41,450 nucleotides of DNA from Coemansia sp. RSA 1804 (GCA_027578815.1 JANBTH010000065.1:1-41450); one strand, 5' to 3'. Positions 19,011 through 29,400 are shown, counted from the stretch's first letter. Made by a program: numbers and translations. Notes: generated by a model from the sequence alone, not told the origin.

Positions 19011-20405
19011 TCACGCCGGTGGAAAAAAGTTGCTGAATAGGACTACGCCCGCCATGCCGTACCCGACAAAATACCAAACCACCGCACGCCGCCGCCAGCT
19101 CCGGCCAGGGTCGCCGCCACTAGCACCAGCACCAGCACTAGCACTAGCACTGCCACAAACAGCATGTGCCGCATACCAGAACACCGCCGGCACGCTGGAG
19201 AAAAACCGAGTAATAACCTGCACATGCATCGTCGTCACCGCGACAAAAAGAAGCAGTGCCCACAGATACATGTGCGGCAGCAGACTGTCGCCGAGATATG
19301 CAGACCCAAGCAGTGCTCCATTGGCACCTTCTGCCTTATGGCTGCACATGCCCAATGTCGCAGCCCGCACCGGATCACTCACCACATACGCCCATATGCC
19401 ACAAAGAGCCAGCACAACCATCGGCACAGCCAAGGCAAAGTTTGGGATCTGGTTTGGCGTGTAGTAGCGCATGAACCCGACATCCCAGTAGTGCGCCTGC
19501 ACAAAGCCATACACGGTCGCCACACCGCTGCAATACGGACGCATGTCGTGGTTCTGAGGCACAGCCTGCTGATGGTCGCACAGCATCTGGCGCCCAAGTG
19601 CTTGAAACGCGACAAACCCAAGCGCTGCAACAGCTGTCAGTGCTGTGGCGCGGGCTGCTTGCACGGCCAAGCCGACAAACCATCGGAGCGCTGCTGGTTT
19701 CTGGCTGCTTCTTTGCCGCAGAATGCATGGCTGCACGACAAGATCCCACCAGAAGAACCCCGCATAGACAACGCCGTTTGCCCGGCACAGCGTGCTTGCA
19801 CACAGAACAACCGCCGCCCACGCATACCTGCGCCGTGTTACCAGCAGCAGAGCTGAAAACACAAGATATGCAAACAGGCTCTCTGTGTACACCGCCGACA
19901 TGAACATGTTGGAAGGCGCTAGTACAAAAAGCAGCGCTGCTGCATACGCCAGCCGCTCGCTGCGCAGAGTGCCGCATCCCAGCTTGTATAGCGTTACCGA
20001 GGCAAGCACAAAGCAAACATTGCTAACAAGAACGCCCGCCAGCACCAGCACCAGCTGCGGCCCGAGCCACCCATCGAGGGGCGCCAGGGCTGTTCGGGCA
20101 AACACCCGCATCACCAGCGGGAGCAGCGGGAAAAACGCATGCTCCTGCTCGTACACATACCCTGCTTCCGCAATGTGCTTAAAGTAGAATGCATCCCAGC
20201 GCACAACAACATGTGCCAACCGGCGCACAATCCCCTGGGCTGCCGAGCTCTGGGCTGGGAGAGACAGGCTTGCAGACGAATCGTAGTCGCTGACAATAGC
20301 GTTCGACACATAGCCAAGAAGAAGGGCTGCCAAGCGCGACATTCCGGCATACCTGGCAACGTCCCAGCACCGTCCACGCGTACTCCCTGTTGGTGGCGCT
20401 GGCAT
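19011..20405 (-). CDS. GPI18: GPI mannosyltransferase 2 (PIG-V/Gpi18)
   Basis: The 464-residue, highly hydrophobic protein has the PIG-V hallmark near residue 68-93: VRWDAFYFKHIAEAGYVYEQ followed by HAFFPLLPLVMR, containing the catalytic-type Asp after RW in the first lumenal loop. Around ten hydrophobic segments follow, matching the GT-C fold. Length agrees with yeast Gpi18 (433) and human PIGV (493). It adds the second mannose to GPI anchor precursors in the ER lumen, using dolichol-phosphate-mannose. A late Ser/Ala/Gly repeat (SASASAGAGASGG, about 422-434) comes from a short CACTAG/CACCAG-type repeat and is probably a loop expansion. The ATG at 20403-20405 precedes MPAPPTGS. It is divergent from QCR8 across 698 bp. 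Confidence 0.9.
   Translation of the reverse strand: MPAPPTGSTRGRCWDVARYAGMSRLAALLLGYVSNAIVSDYDSSASLSLPAQSSAAQGIVRRLAHVVVRWDAFYFKHIAEAGYVYEQEHAFFPLLPLVMRVFARTALAPLDGWLGPQLVLVLAGVLVSNVCFVLASVTLYKLGCGTLRSERLAYAAALLFVLAPSNMFMSAVYTESLFAYLVFSALLLVTRRRYAWAAVVLCASTLCRANGVVYAGFFWWDLVVQPCILRQRSSQKPAALRWFVGLAVQAARATALTAVAALGFVAFQALGRQMLCDHQQAVPQNHDMRPYCSGVATVYGFVQAHYWDVGFMRYYTPNQIPNFALAVPMVVLALCGIWAYVVSDPVRAATLGMCSHKAEGANGALLGSAYLGDSLLPHMYLWALLLFVAVTTMHVQVITRFFSSVPAVFWYAAHAVCGSASASAGAGASGGDPGRSWRRRAVVWYFVGYGMAGVVLFSNFFPPA
19123..19154 (+). repeat. Short hexanucleotide-like repeat in GPI18
   Basis: Successive AGCACC, AGCACT units (five to six copies, slightly variable) encode the Ser/Ala-rich loop in the C-terminal part of the minus-strand GPI18 protein. 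Confidence 0.6.
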
Positions 20406-21103
20406 TTTTAGAAAACAGAGGCGCTGTTGCTGCGCAGATAGCTGGGCAAAGATAAAAGAGGTACGACAACAGCAAATGGGTTCTATAGCTATTGAAGAGA
20501 AGCAGAAAACAAAACGCGCAAGAAAAGGTTAGAATGCTCTTTTTTTGTCCCAGAATAGCCGCTATGCGTGTTTGCGTTAGCAGGGAGAGTGCGCCAACAT
20601 CCCCCACCACGCTGCCTAGTCCGCGTATACAAAGGGCAAGCTTGGTTGCGTGAATGCGACACAAGCAACGCAATGTGCCAATGGAACAGCGAGGGCCCGC
20701 AAGAGCCGGCTCTGGAACGCTCTGTGCCAGGTGATCTGAAGACTCCGCTTGTGCTGAAGAGAGCAGCAGAGTTGGCGCTTTTAGATGGCCGCTAATAACC
20801 TACCCAGTCCTTAATCGCCATTCGGGGGCTAGCTAGAAACTGGCAAGATCTAATCAAGCAGGCGATAAGAAATAAAAAAGAAAGCAGAGCCGGGGGGTGG
20901 CAAGCGCAATCTCTATAGCAACCTTTAGCTGCCGTTTCTATCGCCTGTCTTCCAAGTGCCTTTTTTGCTTTTGCCTTTTCTCGCTTTCCATTCTGCTCTT
21001 TATTTCCGAACCCGTGCAAATCCTCTCGCATTCCTCTGAAATCCCAAAATCAGCCAGATCCACTTCTCTTTCTGTCAAACAACGTTGCTAGCTGAGCGAT
21101 AAA
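20406..21103. other. Divergent promoter region of GPI18 and QCR8
   Basis: Nearly 700 bp separate the two start codons. On the QCR8 strand a C/T-rich tract runs through about 20930-21045, some 60-170 nt upstream of the QCR8 ATG, like the pyrimidine-rich leaders of strongly expressed fungal genes. A 75-codon plus-strand frame at 20568-20795 lacks an ATG at its start and any motif, so I do not call it. Confidence 0.5.
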
Positions 21104-21373
21104 ATGGGCGGTCACGGATACTCTGGGTGGTGGGGCAACATGGGCGGCCCCAAGCACCGTGGCATTGTCACATACCAGCTCTCGCCATACGAAATGAAGA
21201 CGAACGCGCATCTGATTAGCAAAGGCACACACAACTTTTTCCGTCGCACCAGCGCCCAGCTTGGCTACATTCTGCCAGGAATCTTCCTTTTCTGGGGCGT
21301 CACTCATTTTGGCAAGAAGAGGCACGAATGGCTTAACAGCAAGGCTGGACACAAGGCGCAACACGGCCATTAG
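21104..21373 (+). CDS. QCR8: Ubiquinol-cytochrome c reductase subunit 8
   Basis: The 89-residue product matches QCR8 over its full length (yeast protein 94). It has the N-terminal GWWGNMGGPKHRGIVTY segment, the YQLSPYE turn, NFFRRTSAQL before the membrane helix (about 53-70, GYILPGIFLFWGV) and a KKRHEWLNSKAG C-terminal segment. It is the small single-helix subunit of respiratory complex III that contacts cytochrome b in the inner mitochondrial membrane. No intron is needed. The ATG is in an AAAATGG context. It is divergent from GPI18 and lies at the right end of the GC-rich block. Confidence 0.95.
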   Translation: MGGHGYSGWWGNMGGPKHRGIVTYQLSPYEMKTNAHLISKGTHNFFRRTSAQLGYILPGIFLFWGVTHFGKKRHEWLNSKAGHKAQHGH

Positions 21374-21854
21374 TCTGGCTACATTTATGCTGCGCCGGTA
21401 GCAGCAGCAACGTGCCTGTGAAAAGAGCTACAGTGTGATGTGCGTTGCTGCGAGATCTGGTTGCTTTTCTTTTACGTATTTATATATTTGCTATATTCTG
21501 TTTGAGGTTACCAACATGTAACAATTTGATGTTGCTGTTACAAGTGTTGACTATTCTTAATCCTTTCCTTGGGATTGTGTGTGGCAAGGAATAGCTGGAT
21601 CTTGATACTACTCATTGATATGCGAGAGAACCCATGCTCTAGACACCATAAATCGGCATTTGCCGTGTGTTTTGCACATAAATGCTGGAAATGGTTTCTA
21701 GCCACGAAAGGAGAAAAGTATACCATTATTCAATTATTTGCGGGCTGTTTTGTTTCAATTCTGACATCAAGCGTTCTTCTGCAAAACTCTACATTGACAA
21801 TAAACATCTACGCTTAGGCGCATGCACAGACAATAGATCGGTGCTGATGAGAAT
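21374..21854. other. Intergenic region between QCR8 and the aldo-keto reductase
   Basis: This holds the QCR8 3' end and the promoter of the aldo-keto reductase, both on the plus strand. AT content rises again here, marking the end of the GC-rich block. Open frames of 60-80 codons have no recognisable content. Confidence 0.45.
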
Positions 21855-22754
21855 ATGGTCTTGAATAAGTTTCTTATCTTATCCAACGGTCTGGCAATGC
21901 CATCCTTCGGGCTAGGTACTTGGCAGCAACGTGATTCTTCCACAGTGAAACGTGTTGTGCATCAGGCACTTGATGCTGGATACAGACTTATCGACACGGC
22001 TAGTGCATATCGCAATGAAACAGCTATTGGCTCAGCACTTGCCGAGACATTTGCCGACAGTGCATCAGGACTGTGCAGAAAGGATGTATGGATTACAAGC
22101 AAACTCTCACCAAAACAGCAAGGATTTGAAGGCGCAACTGCGGCTGTTCTTCAGTCGCTGAGAAACCTGCAGACAGACTACATTGATCTGTACCTTATAC
22201 ACTGGCCTGGAATATCTGGGAAGCCGCCGGTGAGCACAGAGCACAGGTTGCACCGTAAAGAAAGCTGGAGGGCACTTGAAAAGCTCTACAACCAAGGAAA
22301 GGTGCGTGCGATTGGGGTCAGTAACTACACCAGCACGCATCTCAAAGAGATGGAGGAATATGCCGAGGTAATGCCAATGGTCAACCAGTGCGAGCTTCAT
22401 CCTCTTTGTCCACAGATAGATCTTTTGCAATATTGCCAAAGTAATGGAATTATTTTTACCGCGTACGCCAGCCTTGGTGAAGGCTTACTTCTAGACAGGG
22501 ATGCACACGCTTTTCCTCAACTCGATGCCATTGCCACACGCCGACCTGACCTAACAAAAGCACAGATTCTGCTTTTATGGGCGCTTCAGCACGACGTTGC
22601 AGTCATTCCAAAAGCATCAAGCACGGGCCGTGTTTATGAAAACATTGGTGTATTTGGAAAAGATACACTTTCCTCAGACGAAATCCTCGAACTTGGCTCT
22701 GTGAACCCACAGCTGTACATGCGCTATTGCTGGAATCCCGAACAAGTTGCCTAG
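21855..22754 (+). CDS. Aldo-keto reductase
   Basis: The 299-residue protein is a full-length NADPH-dependent aldo-keto reductase with the AKR tetrad Asp47 (YRLIDTA), Tyr52, Lys83 (ITSKLSP) and His116 (DLYLIHWP). AKR signatures MPSFGLGTW, KVRAIGVSNY and a coenzyme-binding end with AVIPKASS (family IPKS) are all present. The substrate cannot be inferred; fungal relatives reduce xylose, glycerol precursors, alpha-keto amides and other carbonyls. It is slightly short in the C-terminal loop that sets substrate specificity. Start ATG is followed by a typical N-terminal beta hairpin (LILSNGLAMPS). The 3' end abuts a 28-bp alternating purine-pyrimidine run. Confidence 0.92.
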   Translation: MVLNKFLILSNGLAMPSFGLGTWQQRDSSTVKRVVHQALDAGYRLIDTASAYRNETAIGSALAETFADSASGLCRKDVWITSKLSPKQQGFEGATAAVLQSLRNLQTDYIDLYLIHWPGISGKPPVSTEHRLHRKESWRALEKLYNQGKVRAIGVSNYTSTHLKEMEEYAEVMPMVNQCELHPLCPQIDLLQYCQSNGIIFTAYASLGEGLLLDRDAHAFPQLDAIATRRPDLTKAQILLLWALQHDVAVIPKASSTGRVYENIGVFGKDTLSSDEILELGSVNPQLYMRYCWNPEQVA

Positions 22755-22793
22755 TAGGACTGGCCAAATGCTCTATGCTCACAAATAGCACAA

Positions 22794-22821
22794 ACATGCA
22801 TGTGTGTACATGTGCATGCAT
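22794..22821. repeat. 28-bp perfectly alternating purine-pyrimidine run
   Basis: Every base from 22794 to 22821 alternates purine and pyrimidine, made of ATGCA, TGTG and TACA units, with an imperfect dyad around GTAC. Such runs can adopt Z-DNA or cruciform structure under negative supercoiling. It lies 40 bp after the aldo-keto reductase stop. Confidence 0.7.
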
Positions 22822-22823
22822 TT

Positions 22824-23305
22824 TCATATATGAGTCAAGAAACCTGGAATGACGTATTTGAAAATATGTCGTAGCCCGGTTTGTGGATTTTCTGCAATTG
22901 TTCTCTGCCAAAATGTCTCCAAATAAACACCTGTGTTGGGCCCTATGACCTGCAGTACGTTTTCAAAGTCCGTTGCTATGCACAGTGTTGGCGGAACACT
23001 GTGAGATTCCACAGCATCCTGTGTGCTTTTTGTAGGCATATTCCCAAAAGTCAGTCTTCCATGTCCTTGCCATTTGCGTGGAAAGGAATAGACAAACATA
23101 TGCCCAGAAACCTATCAGCATAGCAAAGGTAGGCAACATGAGTTGCTGATCGGTAGAATGGTCTGGACAAACTGGGCAGACCGGTTGATACATCAAAATG
23201 GACGAGTGTTTGTTTCAGGAGAAAAAAGAGATGGTAGCAAAACCCCTTATAAGATATACGTCTAGCCCTTTTAGGAGCATCTTCAAAAGAAAAACGACCA
23301 GACAT
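22824..23305 (-). CDS. Possible small spliced gene, unrecognised
   Basis: This is tentative. Three open frames on the minus strand can be joined as exons 23260-23305, 23098-23171 and 22824-23018 into 104 residues. The proposed introns are 88 nt (GTATAT donor, CTGAAAC branch-like site, CCCAG end) and 79-nt class (GTTTGT donor, ACTGAC branch, CACACAG end). The predicted protein starts MSGRFSFEDAPKRAR, contains a hydrophobic segment (LMLPTFAMLIGFWAY) and ends with DFENVLQVIGPNTGVYLETFW and a basic tail. If the second intron is not removed, the middle frame continues through a full transmembrane helix to KTDFWEYAYKKHTG and stops at 22963. The donors are weak, and I recognise no family. The gene would converge on the aldo-keto reductase. 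Confidence 0.3.
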
Positions 23306-23709
23306 CTTAAAACAACGTATTATAAGACGAGTAGGGGATATTTGCAATGCCCTTCAATGCCAAAATTGACGGACTTGGTAGAAGATGCATTGCCTCCTTT
23401 TTTTAATATTTCCGTTACAAGCAGCGCAACGGACTTTCATTGAATGATTATACCGAGTAAAAAAGGATCGTTCATTTTCTGCTACCTTTGAGCTTCATCT
23501 GTAGAAAGCGCCTGTCTTTAATGACACGGTTCCTCAATACCTTCCAAGTAGTCTGACAATCACATAAAAGATTTTACAACAGTTAACTTCAAATTCTGGT
23601 GGTAGGTTTTACTATAAATTTCAGCACTTTTTCTGTGCCAGAATCGCCTTATCTCCATGCCCACCATATTCTAAACCCTCTCCCGCATTTGTTAAAAAAA
23701 AGAAAAAGC
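23306..23709. other. Promoter region of the monocarboxylate-type transporter
   Basis: No supported coding frame lies here. It precedes the first ATG of the MFS gene and, if the small minus-strand gene is real, also its promoter. The frame of the MFS gene is open upstream of its ATG but lacks another ATG. Confidence 0.45.
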
Positions 23710-25164
23710 ATGTCGTCCGCAAGTGGTGGCTCTACCAGCACCAAACACACATGTCCAAGTACCACCGCCTCACAAACCCGCCTAGATAAACACAGTACAA
23801 AAGATAGCCAATTTAATCCAGCCTCTAACGCGTTGGCTTCATGCAATGAAGAGAATGATTGCGGATTACAAGATCATTGCACCTGCTACACGACTAGCGG
23901 CGCATGCTCGGGAGTCGACGAAAAAGAAACAACGGAAATACAAGAGTACGCGCCAGCCGATTCAGCGTACGCCTGGGTGATCGTGGCATGTGCTGCATTT
24001 AACTTGATGTGCACATTAGGAGTGGCAAACAGCTTTGGCGTCTTCTCCACATACTATCTTAATTACATATATCCTGACATATCGGCGTCCAATGTTGCGT
24101 GGGTTGGGACAACAATATCGCTATTCATGCTGGGCGGAGCTGTGGTTACAGGGCCATTGACAGACCGGTTTGGATTCCGCATGATAGCGCTTTCAGGAAC
24201 AGCGACATGCTCCCTTGGTCTGCTTCTTGCATCATTTACAAGCGCGCTGTGGGAGCTAGTCCTGACACAGGGTGTTATGTTTGGCTTGGGAGCTGCATGT
24301 ATATTCTCGCCATCGGTTTCGCTCCCTGCTCAGTGGCATGTAAAACGTCGGCCGCTGGCCACTGGCATTGCTGTAGCTGGAAGTGGCGCAGGCGGAATGA
24401 TATTTACACAGATCACGCAGACGATGATTGAGGCTATAGGCCACAAGTGGACGCTTCGGGTTCTTGCTCTCATATTGCTTTTTGTGAGTGGAGCTTCGGG
24501 CATGTTCTACAAGAGACGCTTGCCGGTTCCTGTTGGAGGTACAAGCCTTGTTTCCCTGGCCAAAGACAGCCGGCTGATAGCCGTTGGGTGTGCTGGGTTT
24601 TTTGTAAACATCAGCTACTTTGTGCCGTGGTACTATCTTCCAACCGCAGCGCTCCAGCTGGGGCAGACAAAGCAGGCAGCAAACAACCTAGTGCTTTACA
24701 TGAATGCCGGAAGCACAGTAGGAAGAGTTTTGGCAGCGTATGTTGCCATTGCGCTTGGCCCAATAAACAGTATAGTTATAGCATACACCATCTGTGCTAT
24801 TCTCGTTCTGGTTGTCATGTTGGCAGCAAAGAGTATGGCTGGATATGTTGTTCTTTCGGTCATCTACGGTGCTCTGTCTGCAAGCTTTATATCTATCACT
24901 CCTTTGATTTTAGCAAACATTTTTGGGGCCCAGGCCGTCACCACCGCAATGGGCATCATGAATATGTGGTGTTCAATTGGCGCTCTTGTTGGAAACCCCT
25001 CACAAGGCGCCATCTACCAGAGCTACGACCGCCCCAAGAAATCGTTTGTAGCAATATCCATCTGGGGGTTTGTTGGACTTTTCCTTGCCGCCTGTTGTTA
25101 TTTTGCTTTAAAGACCATTGTCATACGGCAGAAAGCCTGCCACCGTTTCTGGTCTAGACTTTAG
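23710..25164 (+). CDS. Monocarboxylate-transporter-like MFS protein
   Basis: The 484-residue protein has a polar Ser/Thr/Cys-rich N-terminus of about 78 residues and then twelve hydrophobic segments. The first helix begins DSAYAWVIVACAAF with NSFGVFSTYYLN, the form of the conserved [D/E]G[G/S]xGW entry of monocarboxylate porters; GPLTDRFGFR is the MFS loop between TM2 and TM3; GLGAACIFSPSVSLPAQWHVKRRPLATGIAVAGSGAGG is the MCT/MCH TM4-TM5 region. The C-terminal half ends with YDRPKKSFVAISIW and a last helix. The likely role is proton-linked uptake or export of a monocarboxylate or related metabolite in the plasma or vacuolar membrane; no substrate can be named. Start is the first ATG in the frame. 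Confidence 0.87.
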   Translation: MSSASGGSTSTKHTCPSTTASQTRLDKHSTKDSQFNPASNALASCNEENDCGLQDHCTCYTTSGACSGVDEKETTEIQEYAPADSAYAWVIVACAAFNLMCTLGVANSFGVFSTYYLNYIYPDISASNVAWVGTTISLFMLGGAVVTGPLTDRFGFRMIALSGTATCSLGLLLASFTSALWELVLTQGVMFGLGAACIFSPSVSLPAQWHVKRRPLATGIAVAGSGAGGMIFTQITQTMIEAIGHKWTLRVLALILLFVSGASGMFYKRRLPVPVGGTSLVSLAKDSRLIAVGCAGFFVNISYFVPWYYLPTAALQLGQTKQAANNLVLYMNAGSTVGRVLAAYVAIALGPINSIVIAYTICAILVLVVMLAAKSMAGYVVLSVIYGALSASFISITPLILANIFGAQAVTTAMGIMNMWCSIGALVGNPSQGAIYQSYDRPKKSFVAISIWGFVGLFLAACCYFALKTIVIRQKACHRFWSRL

Positions 25165-25627
25165 AATAGCTTTTTTTAAAATCCATATCCCTTTTTGTTA
25201 GGCGGGTTTTGCTTACAAGACATCAACATGTGTATTTGAAGATGGAGGTATTTGTCAGCTATACAGTCAATAAGCGTACATAACTAAATAGAGTGTAGCG
25301 GAGGACCTTTAGTACTAAATTGATGTATGCAAATCACCAAGACAGGGTTAGAGTACCTCGACAGTAGAAACACAGGCGTTTAACATGTACTGGTATAGTT
25401 GCTGAATCCTTATTGGGGGTTGAAAGTGCTAATGCCTAAGCACAGGACCGTGCAAAAACTTTTCTGCATGCGCGTCCGCTTAAACCAGCTTTACCCGCTC
25501 AATCTCCTTCGTGTGGGGCTTCGCAGATCGTTACTATCTTTTCTCCCAATTTTTCTTTAGTCTAATTTTTTTTATTAAAGTAAGCACTTTTCAGTTTATT
25601 AGAATTGTTTCATTTCTTTTAATTCAA
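25165..25627. other. URA5 upstream region
   Basis: The stretch holds the 3' end of the MFS gene and the URA5 promoter. A T/C-rich tract (about 25535-25580) lies 50-90 nt before the URA5 ATG. The coding frame remains open upstream to 25511 but its early codons do not match the enzyme and look like leader. Confidence 0.45.
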
Positions 25628-26299
25628 ATGGCTATTGAACAGTATCAGCGCGAATTCATAGAGTTTGCTATTGCGTGTGGCGTCTTGTCGTTTGGCGACT
25701 TTACGCTTAAAAGTGGTCGCAAATCGCCATACTTCTTTAATGCGGGAAAATTCGATACTGGTATGGCTTTGGCCAAGGTCGGCAATTACTACGCGGCCGC
25801 GATACAGGCAAATAGCAAAAAGGTTGACTATGATATTATCTTTGGACCTGCATACAAAGGAATTCCTTTGGCTGCCTCAACAGTGATATCTTTGGCCACC
25901 GGCGAAAGCCAACGCGATGTTCCGTATTGCTTTAACCGCAAAGAAAAAAAGGATCATGGAGAGGGTGGAACGATTGTTGGCGCACCACTGGAAGGAAAAG
26001 TGCTTGTGGTGGATGATGTGACCACAGCAGGAACTGCGATTCGTGAAAGTGTAGAGATTATCAGTGGAGCCGGTGCTAAGCTCGCAGGTGTCGTCGTTTC
26101 CATTGATCGCCAAGAAAAGGGCCGGTATAGTGATAAGTCCGCAATCCAAGAGATTGAGAGCGAGTACAGAGTTCCTGTGATCTCTGTCGTGAACCTGGAT
26201 ACTATTGTAGAGTATCTGAAAGAAAAGGGAGACACCTATACCGATATGCTCAAGTCAATGGAAGAGTACCGTCGCCAGTATGGTGCTATATATGATTAG
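25628..26299 (+). CDS. URA5: Orotate phosphoribosyltransferase
   Basis: The 223-residue enzyme matches fungal OPRT over its whole length. Visible parts are LKSGRKSPYFFNAGKF (about 28-42) that binds substrate, the FGPAYKGIPLA strand-turn (72-82), the flexible catalytic loop FNRKEKKDHGEGG (102-114), and the PRPP-binding VLVVDDVTTAGTA (125-137). It makes orotidine 5'-monophosphate from orotate and PRPP in de novo pyrimidine synthesis, as a homodimer in the cytosol. The ATG at 25628 in a CAAATGG context was chosen because MAIEQYQREFIEFA aligns with the family start, although the frame is open further upstream. An AATAAAG polyadenylation-like word lies near 26380. It converges on SMC4 with 169 bp between the stops. 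Confidence 0.96.
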   Translation: MAIEQYQREFIEFAIACGVLSFGDFTLKSGRKSPYFFNAGKFDTGMALAKVGNYYAAAIQANSKKVDYDIIFGPAYKGIPLAASTVISLATGESQRDVPYCFNRKEKKDHGEGGTIVGAPLEGKVLVVDDVTTAGTAIRESVEIISGAGAKLAGVVVSIDRQEKGRYSDKSAIQEIESEYRVPVISVVNLDTIVEYLKEKGDTYTDMLKSMEEYRRQYGAIYD

Positions 26300-26468
26300 C
26301 TTATATAAGCCCTATTGTGAGCCACAGTCCCCAATATGTGCTAAGCTTTTTTTGCTTTTGTATGAAAAAAAATTGGAACTAATAAAGCTATTGAAATATG
26401 CGACGATTGCTACTATCTAAAAAGCGCCGGTGTACTTGGATATAAAAAGGCAGTCCAACCACAAGCAT

Positions 26469-29400
26469 TCAGACAGCGTTATCTAATGCAGTGCCATGTA
26501 GAGCTGCGACTGTGTGTTCTGTGTCAAGCGCAATAGACTTGGTCTTGTTATCGGTCTTGTATATGCCAACAAGACGGTCAGCAAGTTCAAACATGTTGTT
26601 GCGCAGACTGATAATGACAAACTGGGCATTGCGTGTGCGCTCCTTGATATAGTTGGCGATAATCGAGACATTGCGGAAATCGAGAGCAGCGTCTATTTCG
26701 TCCATGACATATAGCGGGGTCGGCTTGTACTGGTGGAGTGCAAAAACAAGCGCAAGAGAGCTAAGTGTCTTTTCGCCGCCTGAAAGATTCGAAATATTTT
26801 TCCAAGACTTTTTAGGTGGCATGACACTAAAGACTATACCCTCAGAGAAGGGATCCAGCGAGTCAACAAGCTCAAGCTCTGCATTTCCACCTAAAGTGAC
26901 CATCTGATACATCTCCTTAAGCTTGTAAGAGATGATATTGAAGCCAGCCATAAACTCCTCCAGCCGCTGTGTGCGCAAGCTGTCCAGCTCATGCTGTGCA
27001 CAGTCACGCTGGTTAGTAGTTTCTGCTAGATCAGCCATGCGCTTACCGTGCTCACGCGCCCTTCGAACATAATCGGAAAGCACGCTAAGGTTTGGGCGTG
27101 TACGCTGCAAACGAGCCTCGATTTGTTCTATGCGCGTTTCTAAAGCAGAAGCATCAACATCGTCAAGCTCTATTGGCGATAAAACCAAAAGCGCGCTATT
27201 TTCGTTGGCAACATTCTCATCACTACCCTCATCATCGACGGTCATCGCGTCTTCATCGACGCTATTCGCTCTATTGCGCTTGTCAGTATCCGCATCCTCG
27301 ATATTCCCAAGCAAGTCAACACCATCAATGTCCAGGCTATGCAATGCCAGATGATCCATCTCACTGTTCCAGTAATTAACGCCTCGTGTGCCCTCTGCAA
27401 GTGCACGCTCTACGTCGTCCAATTTACGCTTAAGAGCAGCTTCCTTTGTGCGCATCCCATTGTGCTCCTCTATCTTGACATCCAAATGCTCTTTGACCTT
27501 ATCCAACTCATCCCGCTTCGTTTCGAGCTGCCCACGAGACGTATCACATCGATTTTTAATCTCTATTGCAGCTATGCTCTTTGCATCAATCTCTTTGGTT
27601 ACCTCCTCAAGTCGAGTCTGAAGATCACTGATCTGGGCATCTCGGCCAGAGTTTGAGCGCTCAACGCGTGCCAGCTCTTTGCGCAATTTGGATTTCGAGA
27701 TTTCCCAGCGCGAGATCTCATCGCGCACGGTATTGATTCGCTCCAACAATCCGTCGACCTTTGACTTTTGAGCGCGAAGTCTTATACCGCCGGCCTGCAT
27801 AATCTTTTCTTGAAGCTCCTTGATCGCATCCTCAATGTTTACACATTGTTCTTGGAGCTCAGCAATACTCTCTTGCTCTTGGGAAATCCGCCTTTCAACA
27901 TTCCCACGCTGCTCAGCCTCACCTTCATTGGGTTGGTCTTGTGTATCGCTCAGATCGCGTGCTCGCTTTTTGGCCATTTGCACCTGCTCATCAACAGATT
28001 TAAGCTCCAACTCAAGTTTTGGCAACAGCGCCTCCAACTCATCGTATCGCGCCTGTAGCGCTTTGTGCTTGGATTGCATGCTACGAAGCATGCCTTGATG
28101 ATCGTTGTAGTCCAGGTCGGCAGCCTCGCGTGTGGCGGTGTATCTAGCAACAGCTTCAGGCATTACATCTCCAAATGTCTGCCTTGAGCTCATGGCGCCA
28201 CGTGCAACGCGGTTTCCTCCGCCAGTCATGGTACCAAACGTCTCGATAACATTTCCATCCAAGGTGACTACGCGATAACGGCGTTTTCCATAAGCAATAT
28301 TGCGAGCCTGGGCCATGTCCTTTGCAACCAGTGTATCGCCGATAGCATGGTAAAATGCAGGCATAAACTTTGGGTCGGCGGGCTTGACTAGATCAAAAAG
28401 GCGTGGCACGTTCTCTGGAGTCTCGATAGGGCCCATATTATACTTTCGCAGCGTGTCAATAATGACGAAACGGGCCCTACCAATGTTGTTTTTACGCAGG
28501 AATTCAACACATTGTTGTCCATCCTTGACAGTTTGCACAACAATATTATCGAGGTTTCCGCCGCACGATGATGAGATTGCAACATCATACTTTCCATTGA
28601 TAGATCCTAACGAGCCTAGCCTGCCGTAAATACCACTGATGTTTCCGAGATCGCGTTGCTTCAGAATAGCTTTAAGCACATTGCTTTGGCTTTGTGTGGC
28701 ATCGAGCGCAGCTTTGGCCTCTTCCTCTTTGCGGCGAGCGTCAACAAGGGCTTCACGAAGAACTTGCAGTCGACCTTCGGCTTTATGAATAACCTTGTCA
28801 GAGGCCTCAATCTCCTCATTAACGCGAGCCAACTCTTCGACCTTTGTTTCCGCAAACTGAGCTTTTTCGACTCTTGTCTCGCGCAAGCGGCGAAGTTCGC
28901 TCTTGGCTTGTTCAAGCAGCTTTCCAGAGGCCGAGCGCTTTTCATCCAGCAGCTTAAGTTCCGTCTGCGCAATATCTAGTTTAGATTGATGTGTGCTTAT
29001 TTTCTCTTTCCAGGGAGCCAGTTCCTGCTGCTTTTCCTCGATAGCCGCAGTGAACTTGTCAGTCTTTCCACGAAGACCCTCGCTAATCTCCTCAAGCAAT
29101 GCGCGCTCGCCTACCAGACGCTGTTCCAGGTCTGAAACTTCGACTGTGCCATTTTCAATGTCATGCTCCAAAGTCGACAACGTTGTCTGGAACTGGTTAA
29201 TGGAATGTGAATCCTTCTCTCCGCTTTCGGTTATCTTTTTGAGCTTGCCTTTGATGTGCTTTCGATTGACTTGAAGCTGAACCTCCTCACGTTCGAACTT
29301 TGCAAGTTCACTGGACACCTCCTTTGCCTTGCGCTCAAGCACCTCGCATTCCTTGGCAGTTAGATCCCGCGTCTCTTCAAGCGACTTGAATTCGTTGCGA

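Noticed and set aside
20179..20795. Small open frames on both strands between GPI18 and QCR8
   Set aside because: They lack an ATG at the start or any motif and overlap the GPI18 start on the opposite frame.
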